Notes: generated from the letters alone by a model not told the origin. Numbered from the stretch's first letter, positions 7,819-17,282 are shown. The stretch is DNA of 64,000 nt from Arenibacter troitsensis (GCF_900177645.1 NZ_FXAO01000008.1:1-64000), one strand, 5' to 3'. Numbers and translations are program-made.

Positions 7819-8419
7819 CTTAATTATAATTAATTAAACAAAGTGTACTCAATCTGTGGGAACGTTTTATTTTAATTGAAATCGTTGTCTACACGCCTAA
7901 ACCAGTATTCCGAACATAGGTATTATTTTATGCGCTACACTGTAGTTCATGTTCAATATTAAATTCTAAAAATATGGGGGATTAATTTTAAGAAAGCATT
8001 TTATCATTGGTTGTTTATAAAACAATCAGTAGGGGTGGTTGTTGGTTGTTATCATTGTATACTACGAGGTCTGTACTAAAATTAGTAAATTTTTGGATTA
8101 AAGCGATGAACAATTTTTTAACAATCTTCTTTTAATCAGAGAGTTGTAAGAGTTTTTATATAGCTGTATTACCTTCTTTTCATAAATGGGCCAAGTGAAT
8201 CTTTTCCGTAGGAAACAAAAAGGGTTTTAAAGTATTGTGTTTTGCGTGGTGCCTCTACAGTGAAGCTAAAACTTTAATGGGATTTTGGATAATTAATGGC
8301 AATTACACCATCCTTAATCCTAAGAGGTTTGCGGTAGATTAATTAAAGAATTTTGACTTTTTTAGATTTTGTTTGATCGCGTGTTTATGGACCATTTAAG
8401 TTCGTATTCCAAAATACGG
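7819..8419. other. Intergenic region, no gene seen
   Basis: About 600 bp between the cytochrome c start and the MscS gene end. I see no coding frame with family features, no tRNA and no clear terminator. A weak inverted pair TTGTTT-ATA-AAACAA lies near 8010. The left part should hold the promoter of the cytochrome gene. Confidence 0.5.
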
Positions 8420-9277
8420 CTAATCCGTTTTTGGTATTATCTCAGTATGGCCCGACTTAAAATGCAGGTCCATCTGGGGAAAGGGTATAACAATTTTGTT
8501 TTCACTGAATTTCCGGTTGATGATCTTTCTGATATCACTTTTCACCTTCTCTATCCTAAATACATTCTCGCTAAAAAAAAGCACCTCAAAATCTAGAGAG
8601 GAATTACCGAAATTCACAAAACGGCCCTCTATGGTTTTGCCATCCACAAAATCGGGATGTTCCAAAACGCTTTCTTCCAATATTCTTACTACCAGATCAA
8701 CATCACTGCCATAAGCCACCCCAACACCTATCTTGAAACGCGTCTTTTTCTTCTGGTGGCTCCAGTTGATGACCTTGTTGGTGGTGATCAAGGAATTGGG
8801 AATGATGATGGATATGTCGTTCCTATTGAGTCCCCTTGAAGTTCGCAGTCCAATTTCTTGGATTTCAACAATATCCCCATCTATTTCCAATATGTCGTTT
8901 ATTTTGATCGATTTCTCCGAAAGCAAAATAATGCCGGAAACTATATCGTTGAAGGTTTGCTGCAGGCCCAATCCCACCCCAACCAATAGCGCCGCCGAAC
9001 CAGCTAAAAATAAGGTCAGCTGAATGCCTATGGATTCCAGTATAAGACCAATGGCAATGACCCATATTACATATTTAATAATTTGATACAGCGCATAGGT
9101 ATTTCCAGTATCAAAATGCACCCCCTTATAACGGCGAAACAATGCTTTTTTTATTAGTTGCACTATCACCTTGGTGATCAGTAAAATTAAAAGTATAATG
9201 ACAAGGCTGTACACTTTAATTTTATAATCACCAATACTGATCAGATTAAAATCCAATATTTTACTTAGTGTATCCAT
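8420..9277 (-). CDS. MscS family mechanosensitive channel
   Basis: 285 residues. Transmembrane segments at about 22-42, 62-83 and the pore helix LTLFLAGSAALLVGVGLGLQ-like stretch at about 87-106, which is Gly/Ala-rich as in MscS TM3. The beta domain follows (INDILEIDGDIVEIQEIGLRTS, IIIPNSLI) and a C-terminal alpha/beta part ends near IPFPQMDLHF, the usual MscS end. It releases solutes at hypo-osmotic shock through the inner membrane. Three TM segments and the length put it in the small MscS class. Monocistronic. Confidence 0.9.
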   Translation of the reverse strand: MDTLSKILDFNLISIGDYKIKVYSLVIILLILLITKVIVQLIKKALFRRYKGVHFDTGNTYALYQIIKYVIWVIAIGLILESIGIQLTLFLAGSAALLVGVGLGLQQTFNDIVSGIILLSEKSIKINDILEIDGDIVEIQEIGLRTSRGLNRNDISIIIPNSLITTNKVINWSHQKKKTRFKIGVGVAYGSDVDLVVRILEESVLEHPDFVDGKTIEGRFVNFGNSSLDFEVLFFSENVFRIEKVKSDIRKIINRKFSENKIVIPFPQMDLHFKSGHTEIIPKTD

Positions 9278-9544
9278 TTCATTCCTTTAGGGCCACCGAA
9301 TGCCTTGCCAAGAAGTTATAGCTTGAGCAGGGGAAGGGTAGGAGCGTTGCTATTATTCTATTGGAATATAGTGAAATCCCTTGAACTATCCGCAGAAAAA
9401 TGAGTGTTCAAGGTAGAATTTAGTGGCATATCATGATGCCATTTTAAACCTTGCTGAATAGCGATGATAGGTATACCCCCGTTGTTTATTGTAGGTAACA
9501 ATGCGGTTAAATAGGCTTAAAAACCAGTACATAGGAAGTCGTTA

Positions 9545-10333
9545 TTAATTTTTAAGTGGCTTGTCCAGATCTGGGACAATGCTACCCTTGGCTATATCCA
9601 CATCTATATAGGCCTGTAAATCCCGAAGGGAAACCACTTTAAAATTCCGATCGGATAAATACTGCAGATATTCCCTAAACAACTTTGGCGGTGTATTTAC
9701 CCAAGGATGTTCCACATCGGGTACACCGTGCAGGGTAATCACTACGATCTTACCCTTTTTGGCCTCATCCAGAGCATGGATAATTTCATTTTTGTTATCC
9801 GCATTGGTCGCCCAACTGGGTATAAGAAAGGGATGATCCGTTAATGGGTCGTACGCCCTGTTGCCACCGGCGCGTGCGAAAACGTAATCTTTTTTTTGTA
9901 AATATTCGAGGGCGGTGGCATTTAGCCCATAACCGGGATAGGCAAAGTTTTGGGGTTTCTGGATTCCCAGGGAATCACATTTGTTTTCTATATATTCCAA
10001 CTCGGCGTTAAATTGGGATAGGGTGAGTTTGCTTACATTGGCATGGGTGTGGGTATGATTGGCCACTTCAAAACCCATTTTGTCCAAAGCCTTGATTTGG
10101 CGCCAATTCATATACAGGGTACTATCCTTAAAATTCGGTGGAAATTCGCACACAAAAAAGGTAGCACCAAAGCCGAAATCTTTGAGCAATGGGGCTACCA
10201 CCGAATATTGACTGGCAGGGGCATCATCAAAGGTAAGTACCACTAATTTGTCCGGTATTGCCTTTTTTAGGATTTGGGAATGGCTATAAAAAATAGCGCT
10301 AATGGTAAAAAGGACAACTAAGAAATTTTTCAT
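9545..10333 (-). CDS. Secreted polysaccharide deacetylase (CE4, NodB-like)
   Basis: 262 residues from the ATG at 10331-10333, which gives the signal peptide MKNFLVVLFTISAIFYSHSQ; an upstream in-frame start at 10420 would hide it. The NodB domain shows motif 1 LTFDDAP, motif 2 HTHTHAN (metal His pair), motif 3-like FAYPGYGLN and motif 5-like ITLHGVP. The fold removes N- or O-acetyl groups from chitin-, peptidoglycan- or xylan-type substrates with a divalent metal bound by Asp-His-His. The middle part (PSWATNADNKNEI) resembles deacetylases that accompany glycan use. No gene partner is adjacent. Confidence 0.87.
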   Translation of the reverse strand: MKNFLVVLFTISAIFYSHSQILKKAIPDKLVVLTFDDAPASQYSVVAPLLKDFGFGATFFVCEFPPNFKDSTLYMNWRQIKALDKMGFEVANHTHTHANVSKLTLSQFNAELEYIENKCDSLGIQKPQNFAYPGYGLNATALEYLQKKDYVFARAGGNRAYDPLTDHPFLIPSWATNADNKNEIIHALDEAKKGKIVVITLHGVPDVEHPWVNTPPKLFREYLQYLSDRNFKVVSLRDLQAYIDVDIAKGSIVPDLDKPLKN

Positions 10334-10517
10334 AATACTCCTAATGAAAGGATTAATGCTGATAAAAGAGACTATTGATTGGTGAATTTCTTGTGAAATC
10401 GTATCATTTCTTGCTTTCAATCCCTAAAATAACACACTCCTTTGAATATTGGACCGAATTTTTATTTTTCTTCAATCTAAAAATTTCGGGTTGTTACTGC
10501 TCCGGAAAAAATAAAAG

Positions 10518-11600
10518 TTAAGAATACGGTTTAATTGAACTGTAAGCTCTATGATATTGCCAGGGAATTTCAGGGGGTATATTCAATTCAAGGGCTGCAT
10601 TTATAGAAAAATAAGGGTTTCGCAAGTGTTCTCTTGCAATAACCACAAGGTCTGCCCTATCCTGTACAATTATGTCGTTGGCCTGTACCGAAGTGGTGAT
10701 CAAACCAACTGCACCCACGGGAATCCCTATTTTTTCTTTTATTTCCATTGCATAAGGCAATTGGTAATTTGGAAAAACCATTGATTTGTCCACATGGGCA
10801 AAACCACCACCTGAAGCAGTTATGAGATCAACACCATTGTTCTTTAAAATCAGGGATAAGGCCAAGCTATCTTTCAGATTCCATGCATCCGCTGATTCCA
10901 AATAGTCTACTGCCGAAACCCTGACCAATAAGGGCATGGTATCAGGTATTACTTTTCTTATTTCCTGCACGGTTTCAATCAAAAAACGAATCCTATTTTC
11001 GAAGGTTCCTCCATATTGGTCACTTCTTTTGTTAACAACGGAAGAATAAAACTGATGAAATAGATAACCGTGTCCCGCATGGAGTTCTATGGTGTCAAAA
11101 CCAGCTAATAAAGCTCTTTTGGCGGCTGAAACAAAATCCATTTTTAGTTTTTGTATTTCCTCAATGGTCAATTCGTGTGCAGTAATTCCATTAATTACAG
11201 TGGAAGAGGCACTTTTGGTAATCCAACCGCCTTTTTCCAAAGGCAACGGTTTCATTCCTTCATTTGGATGGGTATTACTGCCTTTCCCTCCAGAGTGCCA
11301 TAATTGAACGCCAATTTTTGATCCTTGTTCCTTAACAAACCTTACTATAGGTTTCCAAGCCTCCATTTGCACATTGTTCCAAAGCCCAGTATCGTACAAG
11401 GTATTCAATCCTTCTTCCGATACGGCGGTACATTCGGTTATAATTAATCCGGCACCACCAACAGCCCTGCTCCCCAGGTGGACCAAATGCCAGTTATTGG
11501 GTATACCCTTCATGGCACTGTATTGTTGCATTGGGGAAAGAGCTATTCTGTTTTTTAACTCTAATTCCCTAAGTTTTAACGGGCTAAATAAATTTTTCAT
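10518..11600 (-). CDS. NADH:flavin oxidoreductase, YqjM/OYE family
   Basis: 360 residues forming one TIM barrel with FMN site features: LSPMQQYSA (21-29), VQLWHSGGK (98-106), the active-site IELHAGHGYLFHQFYSS region (about 172-188, His-Gly-His of OYE) and NKRSDQYGG. The C-terminus VIAREHLRNP is typical. These enzymes reduce C=C bonds of enals, enones or quinones with NAD(P)H. Its start codon overlaps the end of a decayed small membrane protein frame (11584-11835), suggesting a former translational coupling. A Crp/Fnr-type gene lies upstream on the same strand. Confidence 0.88.
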   Translation of the reverse strand: MKNLFSPLKLRELELKNRIALSPMQQYSAMKGIPNNWHLVHLGSRAVGGAGLIITECTAVSEEGLNTLYDTGLWNNVQMEAWKPIVRFVKEQGSKIGVQLWHSGGKGSNTHPNEGMKPLPLEKGGWITKSASSTVINGITAHELTIEEIQKLKMDFVSAAKRALLAGFDTIELHAGHGYLFHQFYSSVVNKRSDQYGGTFENRIRFLIETVQEIRKVIPDTMPLLVRVSAVDYLESADAWNLKDSLALSLILKNNGVDLITASGGGFAHVDKSMVFPNYQLPYAMEIKEKIGIPVGAVGLITTSVQANDIIVQDRADLVVIAREHLRNPYFSINAALELNIPPEIPWQYHRAYSSIKPYS

Positions 11601-11835
11601 TTTTAGGTTGTTTCCAAGTTATAAATCCTCTGATGTTCATCATTAAAAAGGCACTGTTGCCAATTCCAATACCAAAACTGCCTATTGGTCCAAAGCCCAG
11701 GCTTATCCATATTAAATTGGCCAGGGCAAAATAGATAAATCCTTATTTGTTCTTTTTCCCTAAACGATAAATGGCCTTGAGGCTTAAGATCATGGCCAGC
11801 TAATCCAATAGATAATAGTTAGTAAATGCTTCCAT
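11584..11835 (-). pseudogene. Decayed small membrane protein
   Basis: One 84-codon frame from the ATG at 11833-11835 runs to a TAG at 11584-11586 inside the next gene and is interrupted by two in-frame stops (TAG at codon 12, TAA at codon 31). Between them the frame reads LAMILSLKAIYRLGKKNK, then GFIYFALANLIWISLGFG and AFLMMNIRGFITWK, a two- or three-helix membrane protein like short PnuC-related or uncharacterised inner-membrane proteins of Flavobacteriia. Codon structure is preserved outside the two stops, so decay looks recent. Confidence 0.65.
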
Positions 11836-11923
11836 GCTGAGTACACGATTAATGACAATGCAAAGTTGCTTTAAATTATGATGGAAAAAGTTGAAGTAGA
11901 TTAGGAAATAAGGTTGAAATAAT

Positions 11924-12520
11924 TCAACTTTTACCTTTTACTTTGTTGTTCCGAATTTTTGATAGAAATTCGGTGGTCATTCCAAGATAAGAAGCCAAGG
12001 CGTATTGTGGAATATGTTGCAGAAATTGCGGATATTTATCTGTGAAATAGGTATACCGTTCTTCTGCAGACTTCGTCAAATTCATAATGATTCTTCGCTG
12101 TTGGGAAGCCAACCCCCTTTCTGCGATAATCCTGAAAAAGGTCTCAAACTTTGGATTGCTTTTCTTTAAGTCCTGTTCCTTTTCAAAATCCAGTTCCAAT
12201 AAAGTGCTATTTTTCAGGGCCTCCACGAACATAGTGGCAGGTTGTTGAAATATATAGCTATTATAATCGGTAATCCACCAATCATTGATGACCAAGGCTA
12301 TGGTTGTTTCCTGTCCGGACTCATTTACTACAAATGAGCGTAATGCACCCTCTACAACATAGAATCTTTTCTTTGCGGTAAAATTAGGCTGCACAATGAA
12401 TTGTTTTTTTCGAACCTTTACTACCTCAAATTTGGAACTAAAGTGAAATGACTCCTCTTCCGTTAAGGTAATAAATTGCTGAATGTAGGATGCAATTTGG
12501 TTCTGTGGATCCATTGCCAA
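11924..12520 (-). CDS. Crp/Fnr family transcriptional regulator
   Basis: 198 residues. An N-terminal cyclic-nucleotide-binding-like beta domain at about 20-115 (FYVVEGALRSF, GQETTIALVINDWWITDY) is followed by a C-terminal helical part with IPQYALASYLGMTTEFLSKIR at about 168-188, the HTH of this small Crp-like class. ATG at 12518-12520 or the second Met (residue 3). The neighbouring flavin oxidoreductase and its decayed partner lie downstream on the same strand, a common arrangement for this subfamily, so they may be targets. Ligand unknown. Confidence 0.85.
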   Translation of the reverse strand: MAMDPQNQIASYIQQFITLTEEESFHFSSKFEVVKVRKKQFIVQPNFTAKKRFYVVEGALRSFVVNESGQETTIALVINDWWITDYNSYIFQQPATMFVEALKNSTLLELDFEKEQDLKKSNPKFETFFRIIAERGLASQQRRIIMNLTKSAEERYTYFTDKYPQFLQHIPQYALASYLGMTTEFLSKIRNNKVKGKS

Positions 12521-12575
12521 TTAATGAGTGATAAGTTGTTTAAATTTAGGGATTTTTTCCAGTATCCAGACCTGC

Positions 12576-12926
12576 TCAATTATACCAGACAGCATAACGC
12601 TCCCGCCTTAGTTCCAAGGCAAGACCTTCCTCTATTTCCAAAGCTTCGGCTCTGGTCAATACCGGATCAATGTGATTATAAAGACTAGGCCTTAGGTATA
12701 GACCATATTTTTCCACAATGTTGGACGACAATTTATGTCCCTTCTTATTTCTATATCCGGTCTTGTGCTGCTCAAATCGCTCCTTGGGCGTCTTGGACGT
12801 CATGCCTACGTATAGACATTCCAGTACACCGTTAAATTGCGGATTGGCGGCCCTAAACTTTGCGTTCTCTGTAAAAACGCGTTTGGAAAGTTCCACAACA
12901 TAGACTCGGTAGAGGGTTTTGGACAT
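12576..12926 (-). CDS. GIY-YIG nuclease-like small protein
   Basis: 116 residues. YRVYVVEL (6-13) and LYVGMTSKTPKERFEQHKTG (38-57) match the two halves of the GIY-YIG core, with the conserved Arg in KERFEQH and a candidate metal Glu in RAEALEIEEGLALELR (93-108). The two core strands are separated by an unusually long stretch of about 24 residues. It stands alone without a DNA-binding domain, as in UPF0213-like proteins, whose role is unknown. GIY-YIG relation is by motif only. Confidence 0.6.
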   Translation of the reverse strand: MSKTLYRVYVVELSKRVFTENAKFRAANPQFNGVLECLYVGMTSKTPKERFEQHKTGYRNKKGHKLSSNIVEKYGLYLRPSLYNHIDPVLTRAEALEIEEGLALELRRERYAVWYN

Positions 12927-13101
12927 GGGAATTAAAAAATATTTGGACTTATTGGCAACAAAAATCGTATAAATTATCGACTTATTACTTTACACTTTGT
13001 GGTTTTCAAGACCATTACGGTTTGGTTGGCCACTTTCTCCAAAAAAGAAATAATAATTAATAGTAAGGCGCAGTTATGATCCAAGCTTGGTTATACGGCT
13101 A

Positions 13102-14121
13102 TTAATTTAATAGTGCAATCAACAAGTAGGTCACAATGTACGCAAAAATTGGTGCAACCGCCCAGACCGTAAAAAAGCGCTTCACCGTCTTATTGGCAAA
13201 AGTATTCTTAAAGCCGTTTTTACTAACGCTCAAAGCAATAAACCCGGCGGCAATAAGCTGTACCAAAGAAGTTGGAATTCCTTTGGTAAGCGAGGCGAGC
13301 AATAAAAGACTGGCAACTATTACTGCAATAACAGTGGCGTAAAAGGGGCTGACCTCTACTATTTCCTTTCCTGTTTTTTGTGTTACTTTGTGTCCCAGAA
13401 GTGAACTCCCTATGGCAAAACATGGCGCAACTATCAAAACCGATAAAATTATGATCGGCCGAAAGTTTTGTAAGGTGTCTATCCCTATTTCATTGGCGGT
13501 TAAGGAAGCTATTGGCGCTGCTGCATTGGCCACATTGTTGGCACCAATGGAGAAGGCCACATATAAGGAAGAAATGATCAACAAGATTTTTAAAACCCGG
13601 TGCTCTTGTAGATGTGAATAATCAGTGTTAAAAACCTTGTTCTTGAGCAAGGGAAAAATCCACTTATGTGACACTAATATTATTAGAAAGGAAATTATGG
13701 GAAGCATCACCCATGTCGGAATTATTTCATAAAATAATTTTCTTGTATTGAGGCCATCCAAAGCAGTAGCGGCTCCTGCAATAGACAATACACTTGCCTG
13801 ACTGGTGGATTGTGGAACGCCGATGAGGTTGGCTATCAACAAGGAGAGTCCTATTGAAAGTAATATTACCGAAGTGTTGATCGGGGTAAAAAAGGATTGT
13901 TCCAATAGTCCCGTGCCCAAGGTAAGGGAGACTTCCTTACCGGCAATCAAAGCTCCCGCAAGTACCATTATTCCGAATAATCCGGGAATCATCGTTCGTT
14001 TTATTACATCGGCACCATAGGCCGCCGAAAAAGCGGGAGCGGTGCCACTTCCGCCCATATTGATGGCCAAGAACATGGCTAAAAGAAAGGGGATGGTCAA
14101 TAGGTTTAATACTTCTGACAT
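13102..14121 (-). CDS. Inorganic phosphate transporter, PiT family
   Basis: 339 residues with about 10 hydrophobic segments. The duplicated PiT signature is visible: AINMGGSGTAPAFSAAYGADV (about 19-39) and SIGANNVANAAAP (about 192-204). It carries phosphate with a cation across the inner membrane. The ATG at 14119-14121 lies 4 bp downstream of the DUF2490 gene end, so the two are one transcription unit, an arrangement typical of Bacteroidetes where an outer-membrane-like protein precedes the transporter. Confidence 0.9.
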   Translation of the reverse strand: MSEVLNLLTIPFLLAMFLAINMGGSGTAPAFSAAYGADVIKRTMIPGLFGIMVLAGALIAGKEVSLTLGTGLLEQSFFTPINTSVILLSIGLSLLIANLIGVPQSTSQASVLSIAGAATALDGLNTRKLFYEIIPTWVMLPIISFLIILVSHKWIFPLLKNKVFNTDYSHLQEHRVLKILLIISSLYVAFSIGANNVANAAAPIASLTANEIGIDTLQNFRPIIILSVLIVAPCFAIGSSLLGHKVTQKTGKEIVEVSPFYATVIAVIVASLLLLASLTKGIPTSLVQLIAAGFIALSVSKNGFKNTFANKTVKRFFTVWAVAPIFAYIVTYLLIALLN

Positions 14122-14125
14122 AGTA

Positions 14126-14863
14126 CTATTTTTTATGGGATTTTAAATTTAAGTTTTGGTGGATCGTTAATCTTATTATATGTCGGTTATAGAAATCTAC
14201 CCCAGAATTTTGTTGTTGAAACCAATTGATATAACCCACTTCAAATCCAAGCTTATCAAAGGGCATATATTGAATGCTGGCACCATAGCGATTTTGGTCA
14301 AATACATTTTGGACTACTTTACCGCCCATGTTCAGTAGAATTTCATCAAATGCTTTCAAGTTCATCTTAGGACTTGCTGCATATCTCAGTTCTAGTTTGT
14401 ATCTAGTTCTATTGTTTGCATAATTGAAGGAGCCATTTGCTTGTTCAAAAAACCTAAATTCTGACCAATAACGATGATGTAGACCAATTTTTTTGGTTAT
14501 AGGTGACCAATGCCCAAATGCCAACATTGGCCGTAGTTCTGACTTGGTTTCTACAATCTGGATTTCTGGGTCGTTCGGAAGCGATTGTAGAAAAGAGGAA
14601 ATACCAATGCCCCCATTCCAACCTTTTCCCAGTTTTCTTTCTAGAAGTGTTCGGGAAACAAACTGATGTTGCCTCCAAGGGAACCAGTAGGTCCTTTCTT
14701 CCAAGTCTTGCCTTAAGGTATAGTGGTCGTTGATGTTTATGCCTAGGCTGTATCGTGTCCAAATTAATTGCTGTGTCTGTATATGCCTTTCTTGGGCGAC
14801 CAGATTTGTAATGGCCATGCTTACTAGGGTTGGAATTATTAAATTGTGTTTGTAGTATACCAT
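14126..14863 (-). CDS. DUF2490 outer-membrane beta-barrel-like protein
   Basis: 245 residues with a short N-terminal signal (cleavage near LVAQE). Alternating aromatic and polar strands, for example TLRQDLEERTYWFPWRQHQF, LHHRYWSEFRFFEQ and YKLELRYAASPK, and the final aromatic strand IIRLTIHQNL fit the DUF2490 barrel. It comes first in a two-gene unit with the PiT transporter, separated by 4 bp, so a role in outer membrane passage or sensing of phosphate-like solutes is possible but inferred only from context. Confidence 0.8.
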   Translation of the reverse strand: MVYYKHNLIIPTLVSMAITNLVAQERHIQTQQLIWTRYSLGININDHYTLRQDLEERTYWFPWRQHQFVSRTLLERKLGKGWNGGIGISSFLQSLPNDPEIQIVETKSELRPMLAFGHWSPITKKIGLHHRYWSEFRFFEQANGSFNYANNRTRYKLELRYAASPKMNLKAFDEILLNMGGKVVQNVFDQNRYGASIQYMPFDKLGFEVGYINWFQQQNSGVDFYNRHIIRLTIHQNLNLKSHKK

Positions 14864-15239
14864 AGTTTATGGGAATAAGCTACAGCGAATATATATAATA
14901 TTATTTAATCTATAGATTAACTAGGGTAATAAATTTTGTTATTGGATATTCCTCGTTTGGACCAACCCCTCAGTGCCATGGAAACTGTTATTGCGACTGC
15001 TTATATAGAGATTCGATAGCAGTATGCACCTTAACAAATCCAACTTAATTCTTAGAAAGTATTGTAGGGAATATCCGCTAAACAAGTACGATAGGTAAGT
15101 TCAATAAAAATATTAATTCCTTCAAAGAGTAAGACATTTTTTAGGATTTCCATAGAGCAGAACAATATTTTTTACGAATTTTAGGGAAATAAATAGCCAA
15201 TAAAGCTTATTGTAAATCAATAAATATCAAACTAACACC
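14864..15239. promoter_or_regulatory. Divergent intergenic region
   Basis: About 376 bp between two divergent genes; it must carry promoters for the DUF2490-PiT unit on the - strand and the Tat oxidoreductase on the + strand. It is AT-rich. No small ORF or RNA is evident and no convincing operator palindrome was seen. Confidence 0.45.
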
Positions 15240-16754
15240 ATGAAAAAAGAACCAAACAAGCCCTTACCACTTACACGAAGATCTTTTATTAGTAAAACGG
15301 GCGTTGCCGCGGCCGGAATTACTATTCTCCCAAGTAACGTAATATCGGGATTGGGACATAAGGCTCCCAGTGATAAATTGAATATAGTTGGGGTAGGGGT
15401 AGGAAGCATGGGCTTTGGCAACCTAAGAAATTTAGAGAGCGAAAATATTGTTGGATTGTGTGATGTGGATTGGAAATATGCAAAGAAATGTTTTGATCAT
15501 TTTCCAAAAGCCAAGAAATACAAGGATTTTAGGGTGATGTATGACGAGATGGGCAACGACTTTGATGCTGTTCTGGTGGCCACGGCCGATCATACCCACG
15601 CTATTGTTGCAGCAGATGCCATGGTTCGTGGAAAACACGTTTATGTACAAAAACCGCTAACACACTCCGTATACGAATCCAGGTTATTGACCAAGTTGGC
15701 CAAGAAGTATAAGGTGGCCACCCAAATGGGAAATCAAGGGGCATCCGGAGAGGGAGTGGCCCAAACCTGCGAATTAATTTGGAGCGGTGCCATTGGGGAA
15801 ATAACCAAAGTGGAATCCTTTACGGACAGGCCCATCTGGCCACAAGGGGTGAATCCACCCGCCCAAGGGCAGTGGGTTCCGGATACCTTGGACTGGGATT
15901 TATTTACCGGGCCTGCAGAATTGATTCCCTACAATCAGGTGTACCACCCATGGAACTGGCGGGGATGGTGGAATTACGGTACGGGAGCCTTGGGAGATAT
16001 GGCCTGCCATATTCTGCATCCCGTATTTGAAGCCCTTAAATTAGGCTATCCTACCAAAGTTCAGGGAAGTTCCTCCCTGCTCTTAAAGGACAGTGCTCCT
16101 ACGGCACAGTCCGTACAAATGACCTTCCCGGAAAGGGGCAGGAAAGGCAAGATTAAACTACCCGAAGTAGAGGTTAACTGGTACGACGGGGGTATAAAGC
16201 CAGATCTACCTGCCAATTGGCCTAGTGGCAAAAACCCTAATAAGTCGGGTGGAGGTACTTTTTTTTATGGTACCAAAGGAATTATACATGCCGGATGTTA
16301 TGGATTGGAACCAGAGATATTGGGCAGGGAAATGCCCAAAGTAGCTGAGACGGAGAGAAGGGTAGAGAAGGAAATGGGGTTCAGTTGGGGTAAAGGAGCG
16401 CATGAAATGGATTGGGTCAGGGCCTGTAAGGAAAGCCCGGAGAATCGCAAACCTTGTACATCCGATTTTTCAGAAGCTGGTCCCTTTAATGAAATGGTCG
16501 TAATGGGGGTGCTAGCCGTTAGGTTGCAATCCTTGAACAAAATTTTGAACTGGGATGGAGAGAATATGAGGTTTACCAATATTGGACAGGACGAGACCAT
16601 TAAAACCGTAATCCGTGATAATTTTGTAATGAAGGACGGTCGTCCCAAATTTGAAAAAGAATGGACAGAACCCTATTCTGCTAGCGATTTTGCAGCAGAA
16701 TTAATTAAACATACGTATCGGGAAGGTTGGAAATTGCCGGATATGCCAGCTTAA
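15240..16754 (+). CDS. Tat-exported Gfo/Idh/MocA family oxidoreductase
   Basis: 504 residues. Tat signal with twin Arg at LTRRSFISKTG (12-22). A Rossmann part follows (NIVGVGVGSMG near 48-58, LCDVD, VLVATADHTHA), and the catalytic Lys motif appears as VQKPL instead of the common EKP. The C-terminal alpha/beta domain carries aromatic patches (WNWRGWWNYG). Such exported NAD-dependent oxidoreductases act on sugars in the periplasm with tightly bound cofactor and in Bacteroidetes often serve 3-keto-glycoside pathways. A hairpin terminator follows the stop. A second member of the family is at 50797-52086. Confidence 0.88.
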   Translation: MKKEPNKPLPLTRRSFISKTGVAAAGITILPSNVISGLGHKAPSDKLNIVGVGVGSMGFGNLRNLESENIVGLCDVDWKYAKKCFDHFPKAKKYKDFRVMYDEMGNDFDAVLVATADHTHAIVAADAMVRGKHVYVQKPLTHSVYESRLLTKLAKKYKVATQMGNQGASGEGVAQTCELIWSGAIGEITKVESFTDRPIWPQGVNPPAQGQWVPDTLDWDLFTGPAELIPYNQVYHPWNWRGWWNYGTGALGDMACHILHPVFEALKLGYPTKVQGSSSLLLKDSAPTAQSVQMTFPERGRKGKIKLPEVEVNWYDGGIKPDLPANWPSGKNPNKSGGGTFFYGTKGIIHAGCYGLEPEILGREMPKVAETERRVEKEMGFSWGKGAHEMDWVRACKESPENRKPCTSDFSEAGPFNEMVVMGVLAVRLQSLNKILNWDGENMRFTNIGQDETIKTVIRDNFVMKDGRPKFEKEWTEPYSASDFAAELIKHTYREGWKLPDMPA

Positions 16755-16776
16755 AAGTACATTTTATTATTTGTAG

Positions 16777-16810
16777 AAAAGGGAATGGGTGGAAGCTGGT
16801 TCCCTTTTTT
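16777..16810 (+). terminator. Rho-independent terminator after the Tat oxidoreductase
   Basis: Stem AAAAGGGAA (16777-16785) and TTCCCTTTT (16800-16808), loop of 14 nt, T tract to 16810. It lies 23 bp after the stop codon. Confidence 0.65.
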
Positions 16811-16889
16811 AATGGGCATTGTTCATCTTCCTGGCAAGTTCATTTAAAATTCACATGTGAGACCTGCCCTGATAACCTTGTAAAGAATA

Positions 16890-17282
16890 TTACTTCATGG
16901 AATGTATACCTATCATATTCCCTTCGGTATCGGTTGCAAGAACCATGGCGCCATACTCTCCTAAGGACACTTTGGACTTCATTACTTTTCCACCTGCACC
17001 TGTAATCCTGGATTCTTCCACACTACAGTCCTCGCTCATAAAATATACAATAGTGCTGTTGTTTCCAGCCTTAAATCCATCCATTTTCACCAAGGCTCCG
17101 GAGGCACTGTTCATGGATTCCATATTGGAGGGAAAAAATAACATTTTCATATGGTCTTCGGCAGAAGGAGGCATAGGCATTTCACTCAGTTCAAGTTGAA
17201 ATACGGCTTCGTAGAATTTTTTTGCCCGCTTTAAGTCATCAACATAAATTTCGAACCAAACTACTGGGTTTACATTTTTCAT
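16890..17282 (-). CDS. VOC (glyoxalase-like) family protein
   Basis: 130 residues: VVWFEIYVDDLKRAKKFYEAVF (7-28) is the first betaalphabetabetabeta module opening, and the second module runs through NSTIVYFMSEDCSVEESRITGAGGKV to the end ATDTEGNMIGIHS. Vicinal-oxygen-chelate proteins bind a metal and act on diverse small molecules; members like this are often called bleomycin-resistance or glyoxalase-like. The conserved Glu metal ligands of true glyoxalase I are not all evident. Convergent with the oxidoreductase gene. Confidence 0.85.
   Translation of the reverse strand: MKNVNPVVWFEIYVDDLKRAKKFYEAVFQLELSEMPMPPSAEDHMKMLFFPSNMESMNSASGALVKMDGFKAGNNSTIVYFMSEDCSVEESRITGAGGKVMKSKVSLGEYGAMVLATDTEGNMIGIHSMK

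Noticed and set aside
8005..8025. Inverted pair TTGTTT-ATA-AAACAA in the gap between cytochrome c and MscS
   Set aside because: Only six paired bases in AT-rich DNA, expected by chance, no T tract.
8369..8596. A 75-codon frame on the + strand overlapping the MscS gene end
   Set aside because: Mostly antisense to the MscS coding region, which is firmly identified.
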